Shown piece by piece: positions 22,690-34,242 of a DNA stretch of 64,000 nucleotides (position 1 is the stretch's first letter; each line of letters begins with the position of its first letter). The stretch comes from Rhizoclosmatium globosum (taxonomy: Eukaryota > Chytridiomycota > Chytridiomycetes > Chytridiales > Chytriomycetaceae). Made by a program: the position numbers and the translations under genes. The notes under the pieces were generated by a model, which did no database searches, was not told where the DNA came from, and worked only from the letters and a program-made list of their open reading frames with translations. Where the stretch lies: positions 62,001-126,000 of the forward strand of contig MCGO01000040.1 of assembly GCA_002104985.1 (NCBI GenBank), in the 5' to 3' direction.

Positions 22690-23743
22690 TTATTGATTCT
22701 TATTGAATATCTTTTGGGTTTTCAGAGCCATATCGTAAATGCGCGGATCAGGTCCAAGATACGTGAACTGTTTTGCATATTTCTGACCCAACGCCAACCA
22801 TTCATTCCCTTCTTGAACTTTGGCAGTCATATACGAAGCCATAGCAGCAACAAGGAAAGGTCCCACCAGATATTTTGTTGCCCCGTTCTTCGCTGCATCT
22901 GCTTTCAAGAGAGCTGCATCTTCCACAATCCCCGCAAACTTTGTAGCCTTGAAGCGAGCAACACATCTCATTTGTCTTGTTTGAATGCTATTTGGGTTGA
23001 GTTCCAACGACTTATCCAGAGCTGTCACCGAATCTTTGTAGAACGAAAGCTCGACAAGCAAACTACCGGTAAGTGAATACAAAGCAGCTGAGCGAGTGCT
23101 ATAATATTCAGCGCTCATCGAAGAATTATTCAACCCAAAGTACGTTTCCAAAGAAGATTGAGCGGCTTGAGCCATAGTAAGCGCATTTTGGGCATCTTTG
23201 CTTTGAAGACAGAGACCAGCAGCGATTACGAATGCTCTATGCGTATCTTCCGTATTCACTTTGTCTTCATCGTAGGCAGTTGTGATTTTGGCGATTGACT
23301 GGAAGATTGCAGTATGATGTGCAACTCTGTGGGAAGCAGCGACTTCCTTTTCCAAGGCGACAGATGGAAAGTCAGGGTAGTTCAAGAAGGCAAGAGCTCC
23401 GTACTCTAAAGCTTCGGAGCTTCGGCCTTGTTGTTGGAATGTTACTGCTTGAGACCTGGTTGGGTGTTAGTTGATCTAACCCCAATATTGGTGGTGTATT
23501 GACTATTGAGTACAAACCAGAGAGCATTCGGATCCTTTGGCTTGAGGCTTCCTGTTGCTTCAAAGCTTGTTCTTCTTTTGCGGCCAAGAGTTTTGTTGCT
23601 TTTCCAAAGGCTTTCTTCACTTGAGACGCTGTGAGATCTCTTCCTTGAGTGTTTAATAGCTCATGAACTTGTTTGATGGTGAGTGATGCATCGGATGTTC
23701 GCAAGGTGAAGATTTCTTGTGCAAGTTCAGCTTCACCATCCAT
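22690..23743 (-). CDS. Unknown TPR-like helical protein
   Basis: Exon 1 (23743-23514) joins exon 2 (23455-22690) across a 58-nt intron (GTACTC..CCAG), giving about 331 residues. The N-terminus has a short helical motif, LTIKQVHELLNTQGRDLTAS, that looks like an EF-hand- or HTH-like segment, followed by a Lys/Gln-rich coil. The rest has helical pairs with TPR-like spacing, such as SVTALDKSLELNPNSIQTRQ. No named family is recognised. It converges on the preceding gene, with 106 bp between stop codons. Confidence 0.55.
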
Positions 23744-23937
23744 TTTTGAAAGAAACTTAAAAGAATCAGCAAGAAACGAACTCCATATTAAAAAAAATTC
23801 ACATGTATTCACAGTTATAAGAAATATCGTAAAACAAAAAGCAAAAACACCCAAACCAAAAGCTACAACAATAAATGAATGTTCAGGGATAATACAAGAG
23901 AAGCCAACATAAAAGAGAGAAAATTCATCTAATGCCA

Positions 23938-26900
23938 TCATCCTGAAATCAATCCTAAACCAGTGCCTTCAGCTGCAACAACACGAGAACCAACTCCTAC
24001 ACCCCCAACGTAGCCAACATCATGTTCCTCCAAGTCGTCGCCAGAGTCACCATCATCTTCGTCATATTCACCGCTAAATTGTGCGACAGTTGAGAAAATG
24101 GCTCCTCCAGCATTTCCATCTTGGTTGTGTTGTTGTTGGCGATGTAGTTGATGTTGTACCTGTTCTTGATGCTGCTGTTGCTGCATCTGAACTTGTTGGT
24201 GCTGGTTTTGTTGCTGTTGGAGCATCATTTGTTGTTGTTGTTGTTGCTGCTGTAGTTGTTGTTGCTGTTGTTGATACATCTGTTGTTGCTGCATTTGCTG
24301 CATCTGAAGTTGCTGCTGTTGTTGAAGTGCAGCTGGAGCACCTCGATTCTGCGCCAAATGATTCACTTGCGTGTTGTATTGCATCTGCAAAAATTCAACC
24401 TGTTGCTTTCCAACTCCAACTTGCTGTTGTTGTTGCAACTGCTGTTGAAGCATTTGTTCTCTCTGTACCGCATTCATATCTACAACACGGGCGTGCGAGC
24501 GGGACCGTGGGATGACAGGGTATTCGGCAGCCGGGGCTTGTTGCAGCCGAGCAGTTGAAAACGCACGTTGGAGAGGCTGAATATTGGCGAGAGGTGGTTG
24601 CTGTTGTTGGAAGTGATGTTGTTGCATCTGAAGCGAGACAAATGATTTCGTTCGTCGAATGTGGTCTTGAGTGTGAGGGTATTGATCTCTGTGGGGTGCA
24701 CTTCGAGGTGGTTTGGATGTATCAACGTTAGGATCGAAAGTTGGGAGGTTGCTGAGCATAAGTGATAATGTGTTCACTGTGGCAATAAATTAGTGACCCT
24801 CTTCATACAAGAACGAGATATTTACCATCAATGCCCATACCCCTTCGCCCAAACTCAACCAAGTGTCCTTCATCTCGTCTCGCAAGTTCAATCACACGTC
24901 CCATTTCACGTTCATAGTATTCTACACCGTTTCCAGGTCCTGTGCCATCTGCTGTTCCGGCAGCAGCCTTGGTTTCTTTTTTCAATAGCGAAATCTGATC
25001 TCTCAGTGCGACTAGTTGTTGGATATTATGACCCCGCAAGTCCTGTAACCGTTTATAAAACTCTGGGATTGTCCGTGGTAAATTTTGTCCCCTCGCTCGA
25101 GCCGCCGCAGCAGCGGCTTGGATATCCGCTTCTGAGATGGCATTTGCAGACGGTGTCTGATGTAAAGGTGCCTGCAATTCCGGAGGCTGAGTTTTCAGCA
25201 TTGGGTTGTTTGTTGTATTTGTGACATGGGTTGTGGATTGTTGGTGCGACGTAGTCCTTGCGATAGGTATTGGCGGGGGAGCTGGTACACCAGTATCAGC
25301 TTCAGACGATGATCCATTCATAGCTGGTGAGGATTTGGCAGAAAGGACAGGTATATCCGCCGCTGAAGAGGAGTTTGGATTTGGGTTCAGCAAGAGTTTT
25401 GTTGCTGTTGTAGTTGGGGATTTCACTGACGCAGACACGGGTTTGGGTAAGTTGTAAAGAGGAAGGTATGGCGCGGAAGGGAAAGTTCTTCGGGTCAGAA
25501 GAGGAGAGTTTGTGTTGTTTCCATGGTTGTTGTTACGTGAAGCAGGTCTCACAATAAATTGAGTATCAACAGTTGATGAGTCGGGAGGCGTCAACATATT
25601 GGGAGACTGTTTCCTGGGAGGATTTTGGCTTATAGTGCCACTTTGGTGATCAGATGACCCCGATGATCTCATAGAAGCTTTGAAATCCCGTCCAAGTTTT
25701 TGCGATGAATCCCCTGCTCTTGGTTTTCCTCCTCTTCCTCTTCATCAGTAAATTCATCCTCTTCAATTCCAATCGCAAAACTTGCTTTCCGATCGCCTCC
25801 ACTCATAGTAGATTCAGTGGTGGCCTCGTCTTCTTTATGCTGCTGAATAACGTCCTTCGAATCAACACGAGTAGTGCTGCTCGACCTATTTAGTAAATCC
25901 TTCTGAGATTTTCGATTAACCAACAACTGCTGTTGCTGTCGAATTTGCTGCTGCTCTAGTGCCAACATTTGTTGGTAATATTGCTCCTTCATTTCCTGTT
26001 CACGTTTCAGCCTTTCTTTCAAGGCTTGTCCTTCGCCAACACCGAAAAACGTTTGCAACGAGGTAGCACTTGCTGATGACGCATTTGAATACATTCGTCG
26101 AGTATTCTGATCGTTGTTTGGGCATGATTAGAATTTGTGATAAGGGGGGTTACATGTGTTTCATACCTGGGGCAGTCCTGAAACTCCACCGCTGTCTCCA
26201 CCGCTGGCACTAGCATAGATAGTCCCACTTCCATAGATACCTCCATTATGTAAATCCGATGCACTTTTCCCACTATGCCGTGAAGAAGCATAAGAAGTTC
26301 CAGCATTGAACCCAGCATTTGAGTCCTGAGACGGAGACTAGCATACAATAAAGAGAATAAGTATAACCGATCACTTCATAAGAAATTGAGAGATTGCGTC
26401 GCTCAAAGATTGAAGGCATATGACCAAGATAAGGTCGTCGAGTGAATCGAGGAAACCACCACACTTACAAAACCAAGAATGCCACTGTCTTCGAAACTCC
26501 TGCTTCCACCAAACCGACCAATGCTTCCTTCCTGAGATCCATGCGATCCAACGAAAGCAGATGGGTTTGACGGGGAGGCGGCTGAGGAGGAGAAGCCTCG
26601 GGTAACTTTTGCGGGTGTTGTTGTGATTGTAGCGACTGATCCGTTCCGTTGCTTCACCGATACTTTCAGCGTTGTTGTTGCAGCAGCAGTCGTTGATTGT
26701 GGTGGAGGTGCAAGGGCAGGTCCAAGGGGAGGCTGCATCTGTTGCTGAACGTGCGGCTGTGAATTGTGGGTGGACGAGGCAGTTGAACGCAGGGTCCCTC
26801 GAGACGGCGGTCGATTCATTCGGGAAGCGGGAAGAGGCTGCGACAGGGTTCGTTAGTGTTTTGATGAGTTATCTGATTGATGGTTTAGGGGGACTGGCTG

Positions 26901-27166
26901 GCACGCACCATGTGTCCCTGGACTCCGTTGTGAGGACCCAGCGAGTCGCGGCTTGATGAATAGAGAGAGTGGGAGAGGGACGAGGTGCCTGTTGCGGTGG
27001 ACCCCAGTGACGCATCTGATCCATAGTAGGCATCGCCTGATGGGGGATGTACGAGAGGCATTGGTGGAGGGGGTGCTATTAAGACGCGGCTTTGGTGTAG
27101 CTGTGGATGCTCAATAGTTGTAGCGGTAGTGGTAGTGGTGTTTGTGGCTGGCGGTGGTGCTTGCAT
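23938..27166 (-). CDS. Large glutamine-rich, low-complexity protein
   Basis: Exons 27166-26909, 26837-26469, 26337-26167 and 26106 to about 25675 are followed, one base out of register, by about 25672-24826 and 24776-23938. The total is about 970 residues. The apparent stop at 25669 overlaps an ATG as ATGA. Restoring one base in the TCAAAG stretch would make one continuous protein, so I treat it as a single gene with a suspected indel. Features in order: Pro/Ser/Thr-rich head, Gln/Glu coil, acidic block DEEEEEENQEQG, Ser/Thr-rich linker, one conserved-looking helical segment (IPEFYKRLQDLRGHN, QISLLKKE), long polyglutamine tracts and an acidic, Gly-rich tail. It could be a transcription or RNA regulator, but I do not recognise a family. 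Two separate genes is the alternative. Confidence 0.55.
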
Positions 27167-27807
27167 TTGTTGAAGAGGGAATCGTTAAGCGCCACCGTCA
27201 CTTCTTTCTTCGTTTTGCGCTTGGACTTTGCCTGAAACAAACCCCATCCAGTCCACCTCATGGGCTGATGCTTAGCATCCTTTCCTTCGATCACTATTTT
27301 CACATTTACGATCACCATCACCATTACTATATACTAACGCGATTAATCATTCTATTCACAATTTATCTAATGCTTACGCCAGCAATAAACGGGAGAAGTT
27401 ACTGAAAAATTATGATGCATTTCTTTCCCCTCCAACCAAACCATCAGAACAAGTACAAACTATTACACTGCAACACATTTTTTAATAATGGACGGGGATA
27501 GATGATCCAGCAAAAAAAAACTAAAAAAAAGAAAACAAAAAAGTGGGAGAGGTGTTAGAAACAGAGAGATAGAGAGAATGAATGGAGAGGAGTAGTACAC
27601 AAAAACGAACGAATTCCCCCAACATCACCAAGAACAGTTAGCCCAACAAAATATACCAAGTATAAATCAAATGCCTCCATCTCAAGTCCTTCCACCAACA
27701 GGTACAGACAATAACTACATGAAAAAAAATCAACAACAGAAGAAAAAACATAATTCCCGTAAAACCGCATCAGGGGGAGACCAAAAAACACAAACAACCA
27801 TCTAAAT
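27167..27807. other. Intergenic stretch
   Basis: About 640 bp of AT-rich DNA with A runs between two genes on the same strand. It should hold the 3' end of the cyclin gene and the promoter of the Gln-rich gene. I see no gene. Confidence 0.4.
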
Positions 27808-30221
27808 TCAATATGCCGTATCAACATCAATGCCCAGCAGTACCACTCCAAACCCTTCCACTAATCCATCCCCCTTTCCTCCAATCACTCCACTTCCCCG
27901 CTTCTGCTGCTGCTGCTGTTGCTGTTGCTGCTGCTGTGCCTCAAAGCCCAAGAAGTCCTTGTATCCAGATCCAACAGCCGCAGCAGGCAACGACGAAACA
28001 CGACCATTCGCAGAACGTCCCAAGCTACCCGTATTGTTACCGCCAGAGCAAACCAAACACGTTTGATACACTTTTGTGCAGCGACACAGAGGTTCGGCGT
28101 CGATACCAGCGGCGGCGGGGGGTTGGGTTGTGGAAGTGGAGGATTTCCAGGGCGTGTATTTCGAGGGAGTTGAGGTTGTTGATGGAGTTGTGTATTTGCT
28201 CCATGCGGAAGTGGATTTCGGGTAGCGGTCTGTTGAAGAGCGGACTTTCTCGGATGTGTAAGAGTGGGTGGATGGGGATGTGGAAACGATGGATGTGGTG
28301 GTAGAGTGTTGGTTTGTGGGAGTTGTTCCGCCATTCCAAGCGTCGTAGCTTTGCTGGTTGGAGTTGTTTTGTGGTTGGTGAGTGGATCGTCCCCAAGTGT
28401 TGTTGGCCGGTGGTGTTTCTCCAAGGCCCATACTTGAGAGACTAGTGCTCAGAAGATCATCGTCTTTGCTACTGCTTGTCGAACTACTTGTGGTGCGTTT
28501 CGCAGGAGTTACGGCAGACGGGATCGCCCAAGCCTGTTGCTGCTGTTGCTGTTGTTGTGGCAGCGGTTGAGGCTGGTGGTACGTCTGTTGGACAAGTCCC
28601 GACGAAACATATCCATTCTGCTGATACCCCTGATGTTGAGCCTGATGTCTCAATGATACTCCCACATCTACAAAAGAGAAAATTTTCAGCTCGTTCAAAA
28701 TCGTCATGATGTCACTCACCTCGGAAACTCTCGAAGCTAGGAGGCCGACCGAGGGTAGCAGCAAGACGACGAGTGCTCACGATACTCGAGTTGTCAACAA
28801 GTGTGCTCGTACTTCCCGTTTCCCAACCATTATCAAATCCAAACTCTTCGACAGGAGTCTGAGACAATCGTACACTCAAGGGAGTGGTACAACTTGTCGA
28901 AACCGGCGTGGCTGTGCCGATGCTGGATGCATCATAAAGGCTTGAGTAGCTGTTTACACGGGATTGAGAGTCGTAGGTTGGAGCAGTGTAGGTTGGAGCG
29001 GGGCCAGGTGGTTCGCGGTAAGAAGATGACGATGAAATAGAGAGACGTGGAATGGAGGGACGGGGATGAAGTTGAATTTGCGGTTGCTGCTGTTGTTGTG
29101 AGTATTGTGCATAGAGATTTGGACGCTGTTGGATGTATTGGTGTTGAGCGGTGGCAGGTGGCAGAGTCTCGGAGTAACGGGCATTCGAAGCTGAGCTATA
29201 TTGCGTTTGTTGTTGCAACTGAGCATTGGGTGGAATGACAGGGAGGGATCGTCGAGCAAGAGATGAGACACGGGGCTGGAAAACGGGGCTGTACGGTGGC
29301 GTAGCGTAGAAAGTAGCATTGTAAGATTGTTGACGTTGGTGCTGTTGCTGAAACAAGAGTTCCTGTTGTAATTGCTGTTCTTCTTGCAGCTTTTGTTGCT
29401 GCAACTTGAGTTGTTCGTGATGTGAAACAGTCCAAGTTGGGTGCAATTGAGTCTGGGACAATTCATCAGCCACAGCTTTATCTTTCTCAGCCTGTGCCTT
29501 TTGGAGAAGCATGACCTGAACAGCAAAGAGATGGTTCTGCGCGACAGGGTTTTTAGTAATTGAACAAGATAGTCCCACACATCCCTCGCCCTCGCAGTTG
29601 CATGCATACCTGATCACACATTGATTTGATAAGACCGGTGCTGAGGAAAGTCTTCCATTCGTCCTCCTTGATATCAAAGTCCCAGTCCATGAGATCACCG
29701 GCCCAGCGCTTCCAGGCCGCAACGACACGGGCCTCCTTAAAGACAGTGACCTGCGCCCACGAAGTTGCAGCGAATGCATTATCGTTCATGTTGGCGTCGG
29801 CTGAAAGGGGGGGGGGGGGGGGGGGGGGGAGATATTAGACATTACGAGCAAACAAACAACCAGCAGCCGTACCAATGATCATGGCCACAGACCAGATGGC
29901 CAGCACCTTCTGCGACACCGGTTCGCATGCAGCCTCGTAGAAGAAGCCCTTGAGCATCGCATCGTCCTTTCGCCGCATGGCATCCAACAGCTTCGTTGCC
30001 AAACACAGACTGAGCAGGAGCGTCGCAGCCGGGGCCGTGGTTGCGAGAACAATGCGCTGGAGGTATTCAAAGGCCGCGTCTCCTTTAAGGCTGCGACCGG
30101 TCTCAGGCGGTGCTACTAACGATGGTCCACTGGTTGCTGCTGAAAGGTACCGGTGCAGTGCGACTGCGAGCACGTGGGACGGCTTGCTGTCGCCCTTGAG
30201 CCCTTCTTCGGGAACTGGCAT
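27808..30221 (-). CDS. PHO80/PCL-like cyclin with a long glutamine-rich tail
   Basis: Four exons (30221-29873, 29800-29610, 29536-28720, 28667-27808) join in frame, with introns of 72, 73 and 52 nt, giving 738 residues. Residues about 20-180 form a cyclin box of the Pho80/Pcl type. It has VLAVALHRYL, a helix FEYLQRIVL, then LLSLCLATKLLDAM, AIWSVAMIIADANMNDNAFAATSW and WAGDLMDWDFDI. These align with the family helices that end A-D-K-F-L-x-D-x-x-Y-x-N-x-x-W. Such cyclins partner Pho85-type kinases in nutrient and cell-cycle control. The remaining 550 residues are Gln/Ser/Pro-rich and probably disordered. Exon 4 has Gly/Ser runs and a (Q)n tract. Pho80-type cyclins are usually far shorter, so the tail is unusual. 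Confidence 0.7.
29807..29829. repeat. 23-nt poly-G/poly-C tract
   Basis: Uninterrupted run of 23 G on the plus strand. On the coding strand it is a C run ending a few bases before the acceptor of the first cyclin intron, where it doubles as an extended pyrimidine tract. Its length is probably unstable in sequencing. Confidence 0.95.
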
Positions 30222-30696
30222 TCCTTCTAAATGTCCGACTGACGGGTTGGGTGGGTGTTTGTTGTTTGAAGGCGGCGGTGGGAGAAGAGAGTCCAGTCCA
30301 CACACAACAAAAAAACCGAAAATGTGGACTTCCCTCTGCTTGTTTCCACACCACTGCTCACTAGTATCTCATTCCATCTGTCTGCTCTAGCTGTTGAGTC
30401 TGGAATTAGAAACTGGAATTACAATTATTTGGCAGGACCTGTCACTGGAAAGACACCCATATCTGTTGCATCGATGTGACTGTTGGACTATAACTACTAA
30501 TTTACACTGTTTATTTTATCTTTTTGAATTGATTGATGGTCTTTGTTGTGTTGTAAAATGAGTCCAAGAAGTTTAACTTGAAGGCCAACAAATGGAAATA
30601 TGGAATAGGAAGCAGAACTTCGTCAAAATAAGAACCAAAAGTTCTTGATAAGAATTCCAGTTATTTGTTTGTTTCGGACTCACAAAGCAGAGAGTG
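30222..30696. promoter_or_regulatory. Divergent intergenic region
   Basis: 475 bp between the cyclin gene (minus) and the gene starting at 30697 (plus), so it should carry both promoters. I see no gene and no firm motif. Confidence 0.35.
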
Positions 30697-33143
30697 ATGC
30701 TCACGGCCAACAAAAGCAGCACCGACACCGAGCCACCACCGAGCATCGACGCGCTCTTTTCTCAGATTGACACGTTTCTTGCGCGGAAGCGGCGGCCTGC
30801 GAACCCTGTTCACTGGACTTGGACTTGGACTTGGACTTGGACTTGCTCAAGTAAAGCTGAAGACGCGACGCCTCGCCGACTCATCCACGGCCTAAAAGCA
30901 GCCTTTGAATCCGAAGCGGCGGCACTGGACTCGTTCTCGTTCGCAGTCGCGTGTCCGAATCCTGTCTCTGGTTTGGCTGGAACAACTTGTGTCGCGGCCG
31001 TCAACGAACAAAACTTGCACTTCTTCTCAAAGGACCTGCATAATATCTCAATTATAAATCACTCGGAATTCAACGAGAACATTGGCTGTGATTCAGCAAA
31101 AACTAGTCAGAACTTTGTCTTTGAAGCGGCTCAACGTGATGATGCCACACAGACGGACCTCTTTTCAAACTCGTGCTTCTTTGATTCGGATCCTTTTAGT
31201 CCAAACAAGAAAGGTACACACTAATCTTATCGGGTATGATGCCTGATTCAAATAACAGCAAACACTTCAACCCCATTCTCAATCAAGAGCGCTTTCAAAG
31301 TAAAACCTGCCGCGGATTCAGATGTTTGGTCGCCTTTTGGAAAGTCAAAAGTCCTTGATTTCACGAAAGGTATTTGTTTAATCTTCTCTACGCACACACG
31401 TTCTAAAACAGTCCAAACAGAGTTAGCGGCGATTGAACAACATTCACCAATCAAAAGCACACGTATAATTACAGACAATGATGATCCATTTGTCACGGAT
31501 CCCTTCGAGTGTTCAGCGCATTTCACGGGAAATACCCCCACCATGGCAAACCTACTGGACGAGACATTTGATATTTCAGGTTACCCTCTTCCATTCATGA
31601 GCTATATATCTAACTTGATCAAACTCACAGGACACGACTTTTCTCCAACAAACTCGGGATGCTCCTCCCCTTCCTCTGAAATATCAAACCTGTCTCTCAA
31701 ACCTGATGACTTTATTCTGAACGGTCCACCATCATCCTTCACATCTTCAACCGACCCAACTCTTTTCGTTCCCACCACTCCATCAGCACAAACACGCATT
31801 CTCGTTCCAAATACTCCAAAAACTGAAGTCTATAAAGTCAGTCATCCTGTTGGGACCCTTGGATCCGCTTTATATCAGACTATTCTCAGTGGTGGAAGTC
31901 CTTCCATTCCGAATTCTAGCGAACTCAGCGTTAAGGCTACACCTCAGCAACAACAGCGTCAAAATTATACTTCCAGCAATCTTGGTAGTGGCCTATTTGA
32001 CGAAGACTGCGCGAAAACACCCATGAGTCGATACTTTGCCGAAAAGAGTTGTAAGTTGGGAGGAAAGTTGGGAGAGCTTGTGGATGCAGAAGAAAGGGTA
32101 TGTTCAACTTTTTAGAGCTAATTGGTCAGTGTGGATACTGACCCCTCGAGTAGCCGTACTTTCAAACACCGAAACGAGATCGATATGGACGCGTTGTTGA
32201 TATGTTTCCGGAGACTCCTTCTGTTGGGGAACGGAGGCGAGATGAATTAGGCGATAAAAAGCAACAACAACGAGGAAAGAATGCCGTGGTTTCAAAACCC
32301 ATGTATGTTCGGTCGCCTGCAAAGAAGCCATTGTATATACGGTCTCCTGCGCTTGGAAGGGCGCGTGTCAACGTGAAGTGGGATGGAGGTCAACTTCGGA
32401 AAGATCTGGCTGGCAACAATGCTCTAAAGAAAAGGTCTGTACCAGCAGTGACTCAACCAAAGCCGAAAATGCAATCGAATGTGGAACACAAAACGAGAAG
32501 AGTTGCAACGCCTGTTGGACGGAAACCATTATACCAGCCTCCACCACCACGACCACCAAAACCCGTAGCAACAAAAGCAGCAGTCCCCAAAAAGCCTAGA
32601 TCAGTCATGCCAAAACCTGGCCCGATAAATCCATCCCAAAAAGCCCAAAACGCACCTCCAAAAACAACCCACAAACGCTTCACACCTATAGTAATAGGAT
32701 CTCGCCACATTCTCCACGAACTAACACTCCCAGACCCCTCCGCCCTCCCCTCCTCAACCGTCCCCATAAAAGTAACAAACCGCAAAAGCATCTACATCCC
32801 ACCACCCCCTATCCCCCCATACACCTCCTCCTCCTCCTCAACCTCCACAACCAAACCCAAAAAACCCCTCCAAAGAACATACATCCGCCTCCACAACCCA
32901 ACCGCGAAACCCATCCCCTTCTACATATCATCAACCGGAAACAATGGGGGTACGCGGGACGGAAAGCCGTGCGCGTTTTATAGTAGCTTCAAGTTTGAGA
33001 ATTCGAAGGGGGTTGTGGGTCCGTGTGGGGTGTTGGATGTGGAAGTGAGGGGGACGGGGGTGTTGCGAGGGGTTTATGTGCAGAGTTTTCGGGTTTTTGC
33101 GGGGAGGGGGAGTGTTCCGTTTACGTTGAGGAGTGTTATTTAA
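30697..33143 (+). CDS. Unknown protein with possible PapD-like/ASH C-terminal domain
   Basis: Five exons (30697-31213, 31259-31369, 31412-31579, 31631-32097, 32154-33143) join in frame to give 750 residues. Intron 3 (51 nt) is in frame but has a CTAAC branch site and a CACAG acceptor. The N-terminus carries a (Thr-Trp)n run from a hexanucleotide repeat. The middle is Ser/Pro/Asn-rich and disordered. A basic segment with two YxRSPA boxes (MYVRSPAKK, LYIRSPALG) precedes a Pro-rich region. The last 110 residues (RTYIRLHNPTAKPIPFYI ... QSFRVFAGRGSVPF) have the NPT..I.F strand pattern of PapD-like/ASH domains found in centrosomal and flagellar proteins. This is suggestive only. Confidence 0.55.
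30815..30844. repeat. (GGACTT)5 hexanucleotide repeat in coding sequence
   Basis: Five perfect GGACTT units, in frame, encode alternating Thr-Trp. Changes in copy number would add or remove TW pairs without a frameshift. Confidence 0.95.
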
Positions 33144-33534
33144 AACTTGGGGAGGGAGGGTATGGGAAAGAGGGAGGGGGGGTTTTTTTTTTTTTGGACG
33201 GCGTATCGTTACTGCTTTAGTTTTCGTGTAATGGAGATATTAAGTCTCGAATAAACTTCTTGGAAGATGTTTGTTTGGATTTGGGGGTTGAAAGTCAGAA
33301 TCCAAAGTAAATCAAAGAGGACAGCCAACTTGGCTTACCAATGGCAGTTCTGGTTTTCTCTTAGTCCGTTTACTTGCGGTAAAAGTTGAAAGAAAGAAAA
33401 TATTGTTTTATTAATTGCGGCGTAATCGTTTCGTTGTTGGTGTGTAATGGGCTCGCATTTGGCATACGAATTGAATTGTTTGTGCTTCATATGCATTAAA
33501 TAGATAAAACAATTGATTAAACTTATTAATAAAA
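33144..33534. other. Intergenic stretch
   Basis: About 390 bp between two plus-strand genes. The left part is G-rich with a T run (33181-33195). The right part is AT-rich upstream of the next ATG. No gene seen. Confidence 0.35.
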
Positions 33535-34033
33535 ATGAACACAACCGCTGAAGACATCTTCTCTACAACATCCACATCATCAACGTCAGTCCCATACGAC
33601 TCGTTAGCGTCACTCGATCTCGGGACATCCAATACAAGCTCGAACGCGCCTGTATCGGGACCTACTGTTGGCGGTGTGGCAGACGCATCGTCCCTCGCAA
33701 TCCTAGCAGCTTCACTCAAAGACGTTGACTCGACGACGCATGCACTTCTTGCCAATCTTCTCGCGTCGGCCCAGAAACCTGTTGCATCGCTTGAGAAGGA
33801 CGACGGGACATTGGCGGGTGATGAGCAGGATTTGGAAGCATTGATGAAGGACATGGTGCGTCAACGAAGTTCTTTTATACTTCAAGTGAATGTAATCAGC
33901 TAATACTTTTTGGGTTCAGGATAACACGTATGATGCGCTGGGAGAGCTTGAAACAAGGGCTGAAGATATCCTGGGCAAGCTGGACGCATTCTTGCGTGAT
34001 AATGGATTTGAAGGAGATATCGATCTCGATGAA

Positions 34034-34065
<32 letters not shown>

Positions 34066-34138
34066 CGCTGAGAATGCCGAGATGGATGGTTCTACTGACG
34101 AAGCAGCTGGATCCAATTCCAATGGAAGTACTGATTGA
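33535..34138 (+). CDS. Small acidic protein, unknown
   Basis: Exon 1 (33535-33855) and exon 2 (33920-34138) join in phase 0 over a 64-nt intron, giving 179 residues. A Ser/Thr-rich N-terminus leads into a predicted helical core spanning the splice (LEALMKDM, then DNTYDALGELETRAEDILGK). A Glu run follows at the C-terminus. The helical core looks like a short coiled-coil adaptor. I do not recognise the family. Confidence 0.6.
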
Positions 34139-34242
34139 TGGACACCACAAAGTGAATTCCTTCTTTATGATTCCTTCCATGATAGTAATAAGTTATTCGT
34201 TTCTTCTTGTTCTTGGATTTGTTCACTATTTTCTGAAACGAA

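Noticed and set aside
24081..24558. Plus-strand poly-Leu/Val frames opposite the Gln-rich gene
   Set aside because: They are reverse complements of CAG/CAA repeats, a known artefact of polyglutamine regions.
25660..25680. Overlapping stop/start (ATGA) suggesting two translationally coupled genes
   Set aside because: Such coupling is not expected for eukaryotic nuclear genes. Both sides have the same Gln/Ser-rich style, and the shift matches the one-base deletion pattern seen elsewhere.
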